The translations under genes were made by a program, and so were the position numbers. 26,476 bases of DNA from assembly GCA_947380655.1 (NCBI GenBank), contig CANCRX010000043.1, forward strand, positions 1-26,476. The letters run 5' to 3'. The DNA is from Alcaligenaceae bacterium (GTDB taxonomy: Bacteria > Pseudomonadota > Gammaproteobacteria > Burkholderiales > Burkholderiaceae_B). This document shows, piece by piece, positions 15,480 through 23,556 of this stretch (position 1 is its first letter; each line of letters begins with the position of its first letter). The notes under the pieces were generated by a model. That model was not told where the DNA came from. It did no database searches and saw nothing but the letters and a program-made list of their open reading frames with translations.

Positions 15480-15496
15480 TTGCGCGAATTGCGCGA
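15480..15496. repeat. Short tandem repeat in the hpf leader
   Basis: TTGCGCGA occurs twice, separated by a single A, within the untranslated region just upstream of the hpf Shine-Dalgarno. The GCGC units are self-complementary and could form a small stem in the leader RNA. Function unknown. Confidence 0.35.
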
Positions 15497-15650
15497 GAAG
15501 AACGTCTAGGCAAACTCCTTAAATAAAATTGTCATGATTTAAGTGTAATGACTTCGCGCAGGAAATCAAGACCCGGTAGGTGGTTTATTTCACCGCGGAG
15601 AAACTTTTTACTGTGCGCCGCAGCATTTGTCAGGAGGGTTTTTTGAAAGC

Positions 15651-15684
15651 CTGCTCAGGTTCCTCTTCGGAGAGGAACCGGCAG
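15651..15684. other. Stem-loop downstream of lptB
   Basis: GGTTCCTCT and AGAGGAACC (15658-15679) form a 9-bp perfect stem, extended by a CTGC/GCAG pairing outside a small internal loop. It starts 40 bases after the lptB stop. On the minus strand no T-run follows directly, so it is not a textbook intrinsic terminator. It could protect the 3' end of the lpt mRNA, help Rho-dependent termination, or belong to a small RNA. The rest of the 271-base gap (15453-15723) holds the hpf leader and no convincing gene. Confidence 0.5.
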
Positions 15685-15723
15685 TGGGAGGAAGCAGTGA
15701 ACGTGAACGGTATCGTCCAACCG

Positions 15724-16512
15724 TTACATTTTGAAATGTTCGCCTAGGTAAACGCGTCGTACAGAAGGGTCGTCCACGATTTGATCGGGCTTGCCGCTGG
15801 TCAGAACTTTACCGTCACTGATGATATAGGCCCGATCACAAATTCCTAGCGTTTCTCGTACATTGTGGTCGGTAATTAAGACCCCGATCCCACGGCTTTT
15901 CAGAAAACGGACAATCCGTTGGATTTCAATAACCGCGATCGGATCAACGCCGGCAAAGGGTTCGTCGAGCAAAATGAATCTGGGCCGCGTGGCTAAGGCA
16001 CGGGAAATTTCTACTCTGCGCCGCTCGCCTCCCGATAGTGAAAGCGCGTTGTTGGTACGGATATGGCCGATTTGTAATTCTTCGAGTAACGCATTGAGTT
16101 GTTCTTCGATTTTGGCTTTTGAAAAGCGCTGGCCATTTTCGTCAAACTGAAGCTCAAGTACCGCACGGATGTTTTCCTCAACGGTGAGTCGGCGAAATAC
16201 CGAGGCATCTTGAGGCAGATATGACAGGCCTTTTCGTGCGCGCTGATGAATTGGCATGCTACTGATGGAGTTGCCATCGATTTCGATCCGCCCAGCGTCA
16301 GCTGCGACTAGCCCGACGATCATATAAAAACTGGTGGTTTTGCCCGCGCCGTTGGGGCCGAGTAAGCCTACGACTTCGCCGCTGTTGACCGAAAGAGACA
16401 CATCTTGCACCACCATGCGTCCACCATAGGATTTACGCAGACCGGTCGCGCTCAGGCTGCCGCTGGTGGCTATGGGTTGTGGCGCGTCATGAAGGGAGGG
16501 GAATGATTGCAT
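15724..16512 (-). CDS. lptB: LPS export ABC transporter ATP-binding protein LptB
   Basis: Cytoplasmic ATPase that powers LPS extraction from the inner membrane with LptF and LptG. The 262-residue protein has Walker A GPNGAGKT (52-59), the Q-loop YLPQDASVFRRLTVEENI, the ABC signature LSGGERRR, Walker B FILLDEPFAGVDP and the H-loop ITDHNVRETL. The combination of the Q-loop sequence and DEPFAGVDPIAV is specific to LptB. About 20 extra N-terminal residues precede the domain. It is the last gene of kdsD-kdsC-lptC-lptA-lptB, 33 bases after lptA. In many proteobacteria rpoN follows; here a 271-base gap and then hpf follow. Confidence 0.96.
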   Translation of the reverse strand: MQSFPSLHDAPQPIATSGSLSATGLRKSYGGRMVVQDVSLSVNSGEVVGLLGPNGAGKTTSFYMIVGLVAADAGRIEIDGNSISSMPIHQRARKGLSYLPQDASVFRRLTVEENIRAVLELQFDENGQRFSKAKIEEQLNALLEELQIGHIRTNNALSLSGGERRRVEISRALATRPRFILLDEPFAGVDPIAVIEIQRIVRFLKSRGIGVLITDHNVRETLGICDRAYIISDGKVLTSGKPDQIVDDPSVRRVYLGEHFKM

Positions 16513-16545
16513 GCGAGGTTATCAATGGCCGAAGCTGAAAAGGGG

Positions 16546-17223
16546 TTAGTTCTTGGTTGGATTTGCTGAGGGCAGGGTCAAGGGGGCTGCAGTTGAGCTG
16601 CTGGTGGGTGCACCTTGCTTGGCTCGACAGGCGGCTACAGCTGCCTCGGCTCGCGCCCGAGGCATGGCCACCGAGCGCACACGGCCACCCGCGTTGGAGG
16701 AATTTGGGCCTGAAAATGCCTCGTACGTATCGGTTTTTTGGCTGTAGCGGACTTTTTCACCGCTGACCGTATCAAATTGCTGGCCACAAATAAATCTTGT
16801 GACAATCGCTTGTCCGATCAGGTCAAAAATCTCGTCTCTGCCGTTGTACTCGACCCGCTGGCCTACTCCTTCCAGTACTTCAAAATTTTCAGGACGCTCC
16901 TGGCGGATAAACACACGCTTGCCGGGCTGCACGGTTCCTGTGCCGAATTGCGAGCCGTCGGCTTCTTCTTTGAGGATCAGTGTGTCGGCGTTCATGGTCA
17001 TCAGTCCGCGCGTCATCACGACATTTCCGGTAAAAGTGCTCTCACGCTTGATGTCATCGAAGTGCAGCGTATCGGAAAGAATTTGTGTGCTGGGCTGTTC
17101 TGCGGGCGCTTGTGCGGCCTTGTTTTGGGCGTAGGTCGAGGACAAGGTCGCCACACAGCCGATCGCACTGAGGATCATTGTCAGCAGTAAGTGCGAAGAA
17201 TAGCTTTTGGATATTCTGATCAT
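16546..17223 (-). CDS. lptA: LPS transport periplasmic protein LptA
   Basis: Forms the periplasmic beta-jellyroll bridge that carries LPS from LptC to LptD. The 225 residues begin with a signal peptide (about 1-32, cleavage near STYAQ) followed by an OstA/LptA domain (about 45-165): SDTLHFDDIKRESTFTGNVVMTRG and YNGRDEIFDLIGQAIVTR. A low-complexity tail (about 180-225, Ala/Ser/Pro-rich) is typical of betaproteobacterial versions. Its ATG overlaps the lptC stop by four bases. The Cys in the signal segment (SAIGC) is unlikely to be a lipidation site because the residue at -3 is Ala and a good signal peptidase I site follows. Confidence 0.92.
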   Translation of the reverse strand: MIRISKSYSSHLLLTMILSAIGCVATLSSTYAQNKAAQAPAEQPSTQILSDTLHFDDIKRESTFTGNVVMTRGLMTMNADTLILKEEADGSQFGTGTVQPGKRVFIRQERPENFEVLEGVGQRVEYNGRDEIFDLIGQAIVTRFICGQQFDTVSGEKVRYSQKTDTYEAFSGPNSSNAGGRVRSVAMPRARAEAAVAACRAKQGAPTSSSTAAPLTLPSANPTKN

Positions 17224-17834
17224 GGTTTTGCTTTTGGAGCGGTTTCAGAGTTGTTACGGCTATCTTTTGCTGCGATATCCACATCGGTCGATTTCAAAAC
17301 GTCCAGGGTCTGCGAAGCATTGTTATATCGCATCCCTATGCCGTTCATTCTGGAGCGACCGCTGATAGCCGTTGCCGGTAGGTCAGTGTACGTGATGTCT
17401 TGTTTGACCAGCATGGTGAGCTCATCACTGCGGAAATTAAGCGGCTGGCGCTCGCTGTCGCCAAGCCTGAGCACCACCGCGTCACCCTTCATGACGATGC
17501 GATCGCCGTCCTCATAAATCGTGGCAATCCGAGAGGTGGCAATCACCAGCGGGTTTTCCGGCCGTAATGCAAATGCGCGTGGCTTCAATATTTCATAGGA
17601 GTTGTCGTCTGGAAAATGCTCCATCAGATCTCCCTCGAGTCGCTGGATGACTTGACCTTGTGGGTCTGTACGAAGCAAGACGAGGGTTTTTGCCCAATTA
17701 TCCGGCTCATGGGTCATGCGTGAGGGCGGGTCGATATCTACCGCGCGCTGGGCGTAGTCGGCGGCCCACCAGGTGCTGCCAACCAAAATGAACAGGATGC
17801 CAAGCGAAATGATGAGGGCGAATCTTTCTTTCAT
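17220..17834 (-). CDS. lptC: LPS export protein LptC
   Basis: Bitopic inner-membrane protein that receives LPS from LptB2FG and passes it to LptA. The 204 residues have one N-terminal transmembrane helix (about 6-24: FALIISLGILFILVGSTWWAA) and a periplasmic LptC jellyroll domain containing EGDLMEHFPDDNSYEILKPRA and the later GIGMRYNNASQTLDVLKSTDV. The charged, low-complexity end (about 188-204) is not conserved. It starts 7 bases after the kdsC stop and overlaps lptA by ATGA, so it lies within one operon. Confidence 0.92.
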   Translation of the reverse strand: MKERFALIISLGILFILVGSTWWAADYAQRAVDIDPPSRMTHEPDNWAKTLVLLRTDPQGQVIQRLEGDLMEHFPDDNSYEILKPRAFALRPENPLVIATSRIATIYEDGDRIVMKGDAVVLRLGDSERQPLNFRSDELTMLVKQDITYTDLPATAISGRSRMNGIGMRYNNASQTLDVLKSTDVDIAAKDSRNNSETAPKAKP

Positions 17835-17841
17835 GCAGGCC

Positions 17842-18441
17842 TTATTGCACCACGCCAGGTCCGAGCAGACCTGGCTGGAAAAACTGACCTAGACGCTGCT
17901 GGGCCGCGAGGATCAGATCGCAACACTCGCGTGCCGCGCCCTGGCCACCTGCTCTGGTCGCTACCCAGTGCGATGCCTGTGCAATGTAGGCGGGTGCTTC
18001 GGGTACGGTCGCGGCAAAGCCTGCACGCTGCATCGCTGGCAGATCAATCAAATCGTCGCCCATAAAGCCAATCTGATCGAGTTTCAGATGGTGGCGTGTC
18101 GCAAGAGTTGCCAGCGCCGCACCCTTATCGCGCACATTTTGCATGACATCACCCAAGCCGAGTTCGGCCGCGCGTCGATCCACGATCGGGCCTTCCCGTC
18201 CTGTTACAAGCGCGACCTTGATGCCGCTCGTGCTGAGCATTTTCAGGCCATGACCATCTTGTACATTAAATCGTTTGAAAACTTCGCCGTTTTCGCCGTA
18301 CCAGAGGCTACCGTCGGTAAGGACACCGTCAACATCAAACACCATCAGGCGAAGATTGGCGAGGCGTTCCCGGGTAGCTGCCGGGATGCGGGCGAGAACA
18401 AGTGCTTCTGCAGGGTGGCTCAACGTATCGATTTTTTTCAT
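17842..18441 (-). CDS. kdsC: 3-deoxy-D-manno-octulosonate-8-phosphate phosphatase KdsC
   Basis: Removes phosphate from Kdo 8-phosphate, giving free Kdo for the LPS inner core. The 199 residues belong to the C0-type HAD phosphatases that lack a large cap. Motif I is FDVDGVLTDG with Asp36 and Asp38, motif II lies in ALVTGREG, the Lys is in RDKGAAL, and motif IV is GDDLIDLPAM. FNVQDGHGLKML is typical of KdsC. It lies 7 bases after kdsD and 7 bases before lptC. Confidence 0.95.
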   Translation of the reverse strand: MKKIDTLSHPAEALVLARIPAATRERLANLRLMVFDVDGVLTDGSLWYGENGEVFKRFNVQDGHGLKMLSTSGIKVALVTGREGPIVDRRAAELGLGDVMQNVRDKGAALATLATRHHLKLDQIGFMGDDLIDLPAMQRAGFAATVPEAPAYIAQASHWVATRAGGQGAARECCDLILAAQQRLGQFFQPGLLGPGVVQ

Positions 18442-18448
18442 GTGTTGT

Positions 18449-19438
18449 TCAGACGACCTTTGCGGCCATCAAGTCATGCATGTGAGTGGCGCCGACTAAT
18501 TTTCCCTGCGCATCTGAAACCAGAATCTGATTCAGGCGGTATTGATCCATGATCAGGGCGGCATCTACTGCCATTGCATCAGCAGAAATATGACGTGGAT
18601 TTTTAGTCATTGCGTCGGTCATCCGGACACCCCGCACATCGCCCGCGCGCTCAAGCAGGCGACGCAGATCCCCATCAGTGAAAATTCCCGTGGCATGACC
18701 CTGACTGTCCAGCACCGCTGTCATACCCATACCTTTACGGGAGATTTCTTCCAGGGCTTCGAAGATCGTGGCGTCCTCGGTGACCGTCGGCAGCGCACTA
18801 TCTTTTCTCATGACATCCGATACACGCGTCAGCAATTTACGTCCGAGGGCTCCGCCCGGATGTGAGCGTGCAAAATCCTCTGCGCCAAAGCCTCGTGCTT
18901 GCAAGCAAGCCACCGCCAGCGCGTCGCCCAGGGCGAGCGCCACGGTCGTGCTGGATGTTGGGGCCAGATTCAGTGGGCATGCTTCTTGGGAAACGCTGGC
19001 ATCCAGGTGCACATCGCTCAGCCTGGCAAGCTCGGATTGCGGGTTGCCGGTCATTGCTATCACTTTAACGCCAAGCCGGTGTGCTGCAGGCAAAATAGTC
19101 AAAAGTTCCTGGCCTGCGCCAGAGTAAGACAGCGCGATCAGTAGATCCTGTGAGCCGATCATGCCAATATCACCGTGAACCGCTTCGGCCGCATGCAGGA
19201 AAAAGGAGGGCGTGCCGGTTGAGGCGAGCGTGGCGGCAATTTTGCGGGCGATGTGCCCGGTTTTGCCCAGGCCGCAGACGATCACACGCCCCTGGCAGCT
19301 CAGGATCAGCGCAACGGCGCGACCGAACTCCTCCCCAAGCCTGTCTTGAAGCTCAAGTATGGCGTGGGCTTCGAGGTGAAGCGTTTGCCGGGCAGAAGTC
19401 AGTGCCGCAGCGAGCAGGTCAGGAGAATTAGATGACAT
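18449..19438 (-). CDS. kdsD: D-arabinose 5-phosphate isomerase (KdsD/KpsF family)
   Basis: Converts ribulose 5-phosphate to arabinose 5-phosphate, the first committed precursor of Kdo. The 329 residues consist of a SIS domain (about 35-185) with GLGKTGHIARKIAATLASTGTPS and HGDIGMIGSQD, followed by two CBS domains (about 205-325; VMRKDSALPTV and TDAMTKNPRHI). The hinge SHPGGALGRKLL is characteristic of the family. It is the first gene of the five-gene Kdo/Lpt operon. A -10-like TAAAAT on the minus strand (19445-19450) lies only six bases before the ATG, but no good -35 is visible. Divergent from purT across 119 bases. Confidence 0.95.
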   Translation of the reverse strand: MSSNSPDLLAAALTSARQTLHLEAHAILELQDRLGEEFGRAVALILSCQGRVIVCGLGKTGHIARKIAATLASTGTPSFFLHAAEAVHGDIGMIGSQDLLIALSYSGAGQELLTILPAAHRLGVKVIAMTGNPQSELARLSDVHLDASVSQEACPLNLAPTSSTTVALALGDALAVACLQARGFGAEDFARSHPGGALGRKLLTRVSDVMRKDSALPTVTEDATIFEALEEISRKGMGMTAVLDSQGHATGIFTDGDLRRLLERAGDVRGVRMTDAMTKNPRHISADAMAVDAALIMDQYRLNQILVSDAQGKLVGATHMHDLMAAKVV

Positions 19439-19518
19439 TTGGCGATTTTAAACGCTTCACGGCTTCGGTGGGGCGAGTTGCCAGTCAGGGTATCCTATGG
19501 CAATCTTCACAGGAAATG

Positions 19519-19545
19519 GGCGCGATGCGCCAGATTTGATCAAAT
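19519..19545. promoter_or_regulatory. Two inverted repeats just upstream of purT
   Basis: GGCGC and GCGCC around GAT (19519-19531) form one inverted repeat; the perfect 12-bp palindrome ATTTGATCAAAT (19534-19545) is the second. They sit 12-38 bases before the purT ATG, next to its AGGA ribosome-binding site. They may be an operator or a leader hairpin. Neither resembles the E. coli PurR box. Confidence 0.4.
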
Positions 19546-19557
19546 TAGGACTCTGCC

Positions 19558-20778
19558 ATGACGACTTCAGCACTTTCGGCCTATGCGCCCACCCTTGGGA
19601 CGCCTCTTTCTGAGACTGCGTTGCGTGTCATGTTGCTAGGCTCGGGCGAGTTGGGCAAAGAGGTCATCCTCTCACTGCAACGCCTTGGCGTGGAGGTGAT
19701 CGCAGTCGATCGTTATGCCGATGCGCCAGGTCATCAGGTTGCGCATCGAAGTCATGTGATCGCAATGACGGATCGCGAGGCCTTACGCGCACTGATTGAA
19801 AAAGAACGTCCACATGTAATCGTTCCTGAAATAGAAGCCATTGCGACCGATCTTCTGGTTGAACTCGAGGCAGCAGGTTCGGTGCGGGTCACGCCCACGG
19901 CACGTGCAGCGCAGCTCACCATGAACCGCGAGGGGATTCGCCGCCTGGCAGCTGAAACGCTTGGTTTGCCAACTTCCCCCTATCGTTTTGCCGACTCGCT
20001 TGAGTCGCTTGAACAGGCCACCAGGGAAATAGGCTTCCCCTGCCTGGTCAAGCCTGTCATGTCGTCTTCTGGCAAGGGTCAGTCGGTATTACGCAGCGCG
20101 GACGATATCGCAAATGCCTGGACGATCGCCAAACAAGGTGGGCGTGTAGGTGCGGATCGTGTGATTGTTGAAGGGTTTATTAACTTTGACTATGAGATTA
20201 CGCTGCTGACCGTGCGTGCGCGTGCGACTGACGGTTCGATTGAAACGAAGTTTTGTGAACCGATCGGTCATTTGCAGGTAGAGGGTGATTACGTGGAAAG
20301 CTGGCAGCCCCAGGCCATGACCGCCCAAGCGTTAGCGCGCGCGAAACAGATTGCGCTGGACGTCACGACCAGTCTGGGTGGGCAGGGTATTTTCGGCGTT
20401 GAGTTGTTTGTCTCGGGTGATGAGGTCTGGTTCTCAGAGGTCAGTCCGCGTCCCCACGATACCGGTTTGGTAACGTTGATCTCACAAGCACAAAACGAAT
20501 TTGAACTGCATGCCCGCGCGTTGCTCGGCCTGCCCGTTGACACGAGCCTAAGGGCTCCGGCAGCGAGCAGTGTGATTTACGGCGGGGTCGATGCGCGCGG
20601 GGTTGCTTTTGAGGGTGTTGCGCAGGCGTTGTCTGAACCCGGTACGGATATCCGATTGTTTGGTAAGCCCGAGTCCTTTAAAAAGCGACGAATGGGCGTC
20701 GGTCTGGCGACCGCAGATTCAGTGGAGGCCGCGCGCGCCAAAGCCAAGCGCGTATCGAATGCGGTGCGTGTCAAATGA
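19558..20778 (+). CDS. purT: Formate-dependent phosphoribosylglycinamide formyltransferase PurT
   Basis: ATP-grasp enzyme of purine synthesis that formylates GAR using formate and ATP, an alternative to folate-dependent PurN. The 406 residues contain the N-terminal LLGSGELGKEV, VPEIEAIATD, the ATP-grasp segment FPCLVKPVMSSSGKGQSV, FEVSPRPHDTG-type FSEVSPRPHDTGLVT, and KPESFKKRRMGVGLA near the end. Length is normal. AGGA at 19547 lies seven bases before the ATG. The last four bases overlap apt (ATGA), pairing de novo synthesis with salvage. Confidence 0.96.
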   Translation: MTTSALSAYAPTLGTPLSETALRVMLLGSGELGKEVILSLQRLGVEVIAVDRYADAPGHQVAHRSHVIAMTDREALRALIEKERPHVIVPEIEAIATDLLVELEAAGSVRVTPTARAAQLTMNREGIRRLAAETLGLPTSPYRFADSLESLEQATREIGFPCLVKPVMSSSGKGQSVLRSADDIANAWTIAKQGGRVGADRVIVEGFINFDYEITLLTVRARATDGSIETKFCEPIGHLQVEGDYVESWQPQAMTAQALARAKQIALDVTTSLGGQGIFGVELFVSGDEVWFSEVSPRPHDTGLVTLISQAQNEFELHARALLGLPVDTSLRAPAASSVIYGGVDARGVAFEGVAQALSEPGTDIRLFGKPESFKKRRMGVGLATADSVEAARAKAKRVSNAVRVK

Positions 20779-21347
20779 GTCAATTGCTGAACGTGCCCGC
20801 GCCACAACAACAATCACTTGAATCGGTCCGTAATTTGATTCGTACGGTACCTGACTGGCCAAAACCGGGCGTGATGTTTCGCGACATTACTCCTTTGCTC
20901 CAGGATCCCGCGGCATTTCGTGCGCTGATCGATTTGTTTGTTTACCGGCATATGCGGCATCGCATCGATGCGGTGGTAGGCATTGATGCGCGAGGTTTTA
21001 TCCTGGGGAGCGCACTGGCCTATGCGTTGAATGTCGGCTTTGTGCCGGTACGTAAAAAAGGCAAGCTGCCCTACCAGACGGTGAGTCAGTCCTATGAGCT
21101 TGAGTATGGCAACGACACCGTTGAGTTGCATGTCGATGCCGTCAAGCCTGGCCAGCGCGTGCTGCTGGTCGATGACCTGGTTGCGACAGGCGGTACGATG
21201 ATCGCCGCGATCAAACTGTTGCAGCAGTTGGGTGGCAACGTAGTTGAGGCACTTTCCATTGTGGATTTGCCAGAACTTGGCGGCTCAAAGCTGATCGCTC
21301 AAACTGAAACGCCATTTTTCAGTCTGTGCCAGTTTGAGGGCGACTGA
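20775..21347 (+). CDS. apt: Adenine phosphoribosyltransferase
   Basis: Makes AMP from adenine and PRPP in purine salvage. The 190 residues show RTVPDWPKPGVMFRDITPLL at the N-terminus, GIDARGFILGSALA, RKKGKLPYQT and the PRPP-binding motif VLLVDDLVATGGT. All are typical of bacterial Apt; the first 15 residues are a short extension. It is translationally coupled to purT, and the stop lies inside the stem of a following hairpin. Convergent with ilvA. Confidence 0.96.
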   Translation: MSQLLNVPAPQQQSLESVRNLIRTVPDWPKPGVMFRDITPLLQDPAAFRALIDLFVYRHMRHRIDAVVGIDARGFILGSALAYALNVGFVPVRKKGKLPYQTVSQSYELEYGNDTVELHVDAVKPGQRVLLVDDLVATGGTMIAAIKLLQQLGGNVVEALSIVDLPELGGSKLIAQTETPFFSLCQFEGD

Positions 21348-21362
21348 CCCGCCCGGGTCAGT
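21343..21362. terminator. Hairpin terminator between convergent apt and ilvA
   Basis: ACTGACCC pairs perfectly with GGGTCAGT around a four-base loop. The stem includes the apt stop codon. On the plus strand it is followed by a weak T-containing tail (CTTGCTTC); on the minus strand there is no T-run. It probably ends apt transcription and may serve ilvA less efficiently. Confidence 0.6.
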
Positions 21363-21380
21363 CTTGCTTCGTACAAAAAT

Positions 21381-22889
21381 TTAGAGAAAAAGTTTGTAAG
21401 CTGGATTGTCGCTCTCGTTCCAGTGTGGATAGCCTACTTCGTCCAAGAACGCTTTAAACGCTTTTTTATTGCCGGCAGGAACCTGAATGCCGATCAGGAT
21501 CTGGCCGTAATCAGCACCTTGATTACGGTAGTGAAACAGGCTGATGTTCCAGTCTGGTTTCATGGAATTCAAAAAGCGCATGAGTGCGCCTGGGCGCTCG
21601 GGAAACTCGAAACGATACAGTAGCTCATTGTCAGCCATGCTTGAGCGGCCGCCCACCATGTGACGCAAATGTGTTTTGGCCATTTCGTCATGACTGAGAT
21701 CGAGCGTGGCAAAACCATTTTTACGAAATGTTGCAGCGATTTTGTCCGCTTCGGTGGGGCTTTGAACCTGCACGCCTACAAAAACATGGGCGAGGCTTGA
21801 GTCTGAGATGCGGTAATTAAATTCTGTCACATTGCGATTACCCACTAATTCGCAAAAACTGCGAAAACTGCCGCGTTGTTCGGGCAGGGTCACCGCAAAG
21901 ACTGCCTCGCGGGATTCGCCGACTTCAGCACGCTCAGCCACAAATCGCAGCCGGTCAAAGTTCATATTCGCGCCACAGGCGATGGACACGAGTGTTTTGT
22001 TTTTGAGTTTGTGATCAAGGGCATACTGTTTTGCCCCGGCGAGTGCCAACGCGCCCGCTGGCTCCAGTACGCTGCGGGTATCTTGAAAAACATCTTTGAG
22101 TGCAGCGCAGATGGCGTCCGTATCGACCAGGATGTAGTCGTCAACGTATTCACGCGCGAGTCTGAAGGTTTCAACTCCGACTTGTTTAACTGCCGTGCCA
22201 TCTGAAAACAGCCCGACGTCTGAAAGGTGAACGCGTCGACCGGCTTTGATGCTGCGGACCATTGCGTCGGAGTCGACGGTCTGCACGCCAATAATTTTGA
22301 TTTCAGGGCGTAGTTGTTTGACGTAAGCCGCAATGCCGCTAATCAGGCCTCCGCCACCGATTGCGACAAAAATAGCATCGATCGGACCTGGGTGCTGGCG
22401 CAGGATCTCCATACCGATTGTGCCTTGCCCGGCGATCACATCGGGATCGTCAAAGGGGTGCACAAAAGTCATATGATTTTTTTTCTCAAGCGTCAGCGCG
22501 TGCTCGTATGCGTCGTTGTAGCTTTCACCATGCAATACAACCTCACCACCAAGTGCGCGGACTGCGTCAATTTTCACACCTGGCGTGGTAGTTGGCATGA
22601 CGATGACGGCTTTGCAGCCAAGTCTTTTTGCTGAGAGCGCCACGCCTTGGGCATGATTGCCTGCGGAGGCTGCGATCACACCGCGGGCGAGGGCTGCAGG
22701 GGGTAAGTGCGCCATTTTGTTGTAGGCGCCACGCAATTTAAAACTAAACACTGGTTGCGTGTCCTCGCGCTTAAGCAGCATACGGTTGCCGGTGCGTGCC
22801 GACAGCTGAGGGGCGAGTTCCAGAGGTGTTTCGACCGCGACGTCATACACTTTCGAAGTCAGAATACGCTTGAGATAATCTGTGGACAT
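21381..22889 (-). CDS. ilvA: Threonine ammonia-lyase, biosynthetic
   Basis: PLP enzyme converting threonine to 2-oxobutanoate, the first step to isoleucine. From the ATG at 22889 the protein is 502 residues: a catalytic domain (about 1-325) with the PLP lysine Lys51 in FSFKLRGAYNKM, ASAGNHAQG and the phosphate-binding IGGGGLISG, followed by two ACT-like regulatory domains (about 330-500) including EFPERPGALMRFL. The two-domain regulatory part indicates the isoleucine-inhibited, valine-activated biosynthetic form. The start is supported by AGGA about six bases upstream; a longer frame from 22934 is less likely. A -10-like GATAAT (22933-22938) lies upstream without a convincing -35. Confidence 0.96.
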   Translation of the reverse strand: MSTDYLKRILTSKVYDVAVETPLELAPQLSARTGNRMLLKREDTQPVFSFKLRGAYNKMAHLPPAALARGVIAASAGNHAQGVALSAKRLGCKAVIVMPTTTPGVKIDAVRALGGEVVLHGESYNDAYEHALTLEKKNHMTFVHPFDDPDVIAGQGTIGMEILRQHPGPIDAIFVAIGGGGLISGIAAYVKQLRPEIKIIGVQTVDSDAMVRSIKAGRRVHLSDVGLFSDGTAVKQVGVETFRLAREYVDDYILVDTDAICAALKDVFQDTRSVLEPAGALALAGAKQYALDHKLKNKTLVSIACGANMNFDRLRFVAERAEVGESREAVFAVTLPEQRGSFRSFCELVGNRNVTEFNYRISDSSLAHVFVGVQVQSPTEADKIAATFRKNGFATLDLSHDEMAKTHLRHMVGGRSSMADNELLYRFEFPERPGALMRFLNSMKPDWNISLFHYRNQGADYGQILIGIQVPAGNKKAFKAFLDEVGYPHWNESDNPAYKLFL

Positions 22890-23043
22890 GAGGTTCCTGA
22901 GGGTGGGGCATCGGCTTAGGGCCTGATATGACATTATCCCATGCAGCAGTAAGGGAGATTAAAAGGGTATTTTTCATATTGATTTTATTGAAAAGAGGTT
23001 TGTTCTGGATCAATTCACACACACACTACTGGGCTGGCTGAGC

Positions 23044-23529
23044 ATGCCGGAAGTGGGTTTAGGCGCAGTTTTTTTGATTAGCTTGCTGGCCTCTACCTTG
23101 CTGCCGCTCGGTTCAGAGCCTGCGCTGCTGGCCTACGTGGCGCTAACGCCTGCGGCTGTTTGGTCGGCGCTGGCGGTGGCGACCCTTGGTAATACGCTGG
23201 GCGGCGTAATCACTTACTGGATGGGGGCGGCTGCCAAACGAGCGGTTGCTGCTGCGGTTAAGTCCTCGCAGCCCGTCTCAGGCGGGTCAGAGCGCGTCAA
23301 GGGCGCAGCGACGGGCCGCTGGCAGAAGCATGCCCAGTCGCTTGCGCAGCGGTTTGGTGCGCCGGTGCTGTTGCTTTCCTGGCTGCCTTTGATCGGTGAT
23401 CCGCTTTGCGGGGTGGCAGGTTGGATGCGACTACCTTTTGGCCCCTGTCTTTTTTACATCGCCTTAGGCAAATTTGCCCGCTATGCGCTGATTTGTGGGG
23501 TGTTATTGGGTTTCTTTGCCAAAAGCTGA
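23044..23529 (+). CDS. YqaA-family (DedA-related) inner-membrane protein
   Basis: Small integral membrane protein of the YqaA/SNARE-associated group; function is unknown, with lipid handling or envelope homeostasis suggested for DedA relatives. From the ATG the protein has 161 residues and about three or four membrane segments. Family marks are ASTLLPLGSEPALL, ATLGNTLGGVITYWMG, SWLPLIGDPLCGVAGWMRLPF and the closing GKFARY. The ATG lacks a Shine-Dalgarno sequence. The frame remains open upstream and encodes a family-like segment (LDQFTHTLLGWLS); a CTG at 23005 with AGAGG six bases before it is a possible true start, adding 13 residues. Divergent from ilvA. Confidence 0.85.
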   Translation: MPEVGLGAVFLISLLASTLLPLGSEPALLAYVALTPAAVWSALAVATLGNTLGGVITYWMGAAAKRAVAAAVKSSQPVSGGSERVKGAATGRWQKHAQSLAQRFGAPVLLLSWLPLIGDPLCGVAGWMRLPFGPCLFYIALGKFARYALICGVLLGFFAKS

Positions 23530-23556
23530 GCGCCATTCCTGCGCATGATAGGGTTA

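Noticed and set aside
15590..15635. Minus-strand codons reading LRRTVKSF, resembling part of the RpoN box (ARRTVAKYR), in the lptB-hpf gap
   Set aside because: Only a four-residue match, enclosed by stops on both sides, with no other RpoN similarity in the gap. Chance is the simpler explanation, although a pseudogene search with relatives would settle it.
17125..17223. LptA read as a lipoprotein because of SAIGC in its signal segment
   Set aside because: The residue at -3 is Ala, not Leu, and a normal signal peptidase I site follows; LptA proteins are soluble periplasmic proteins.
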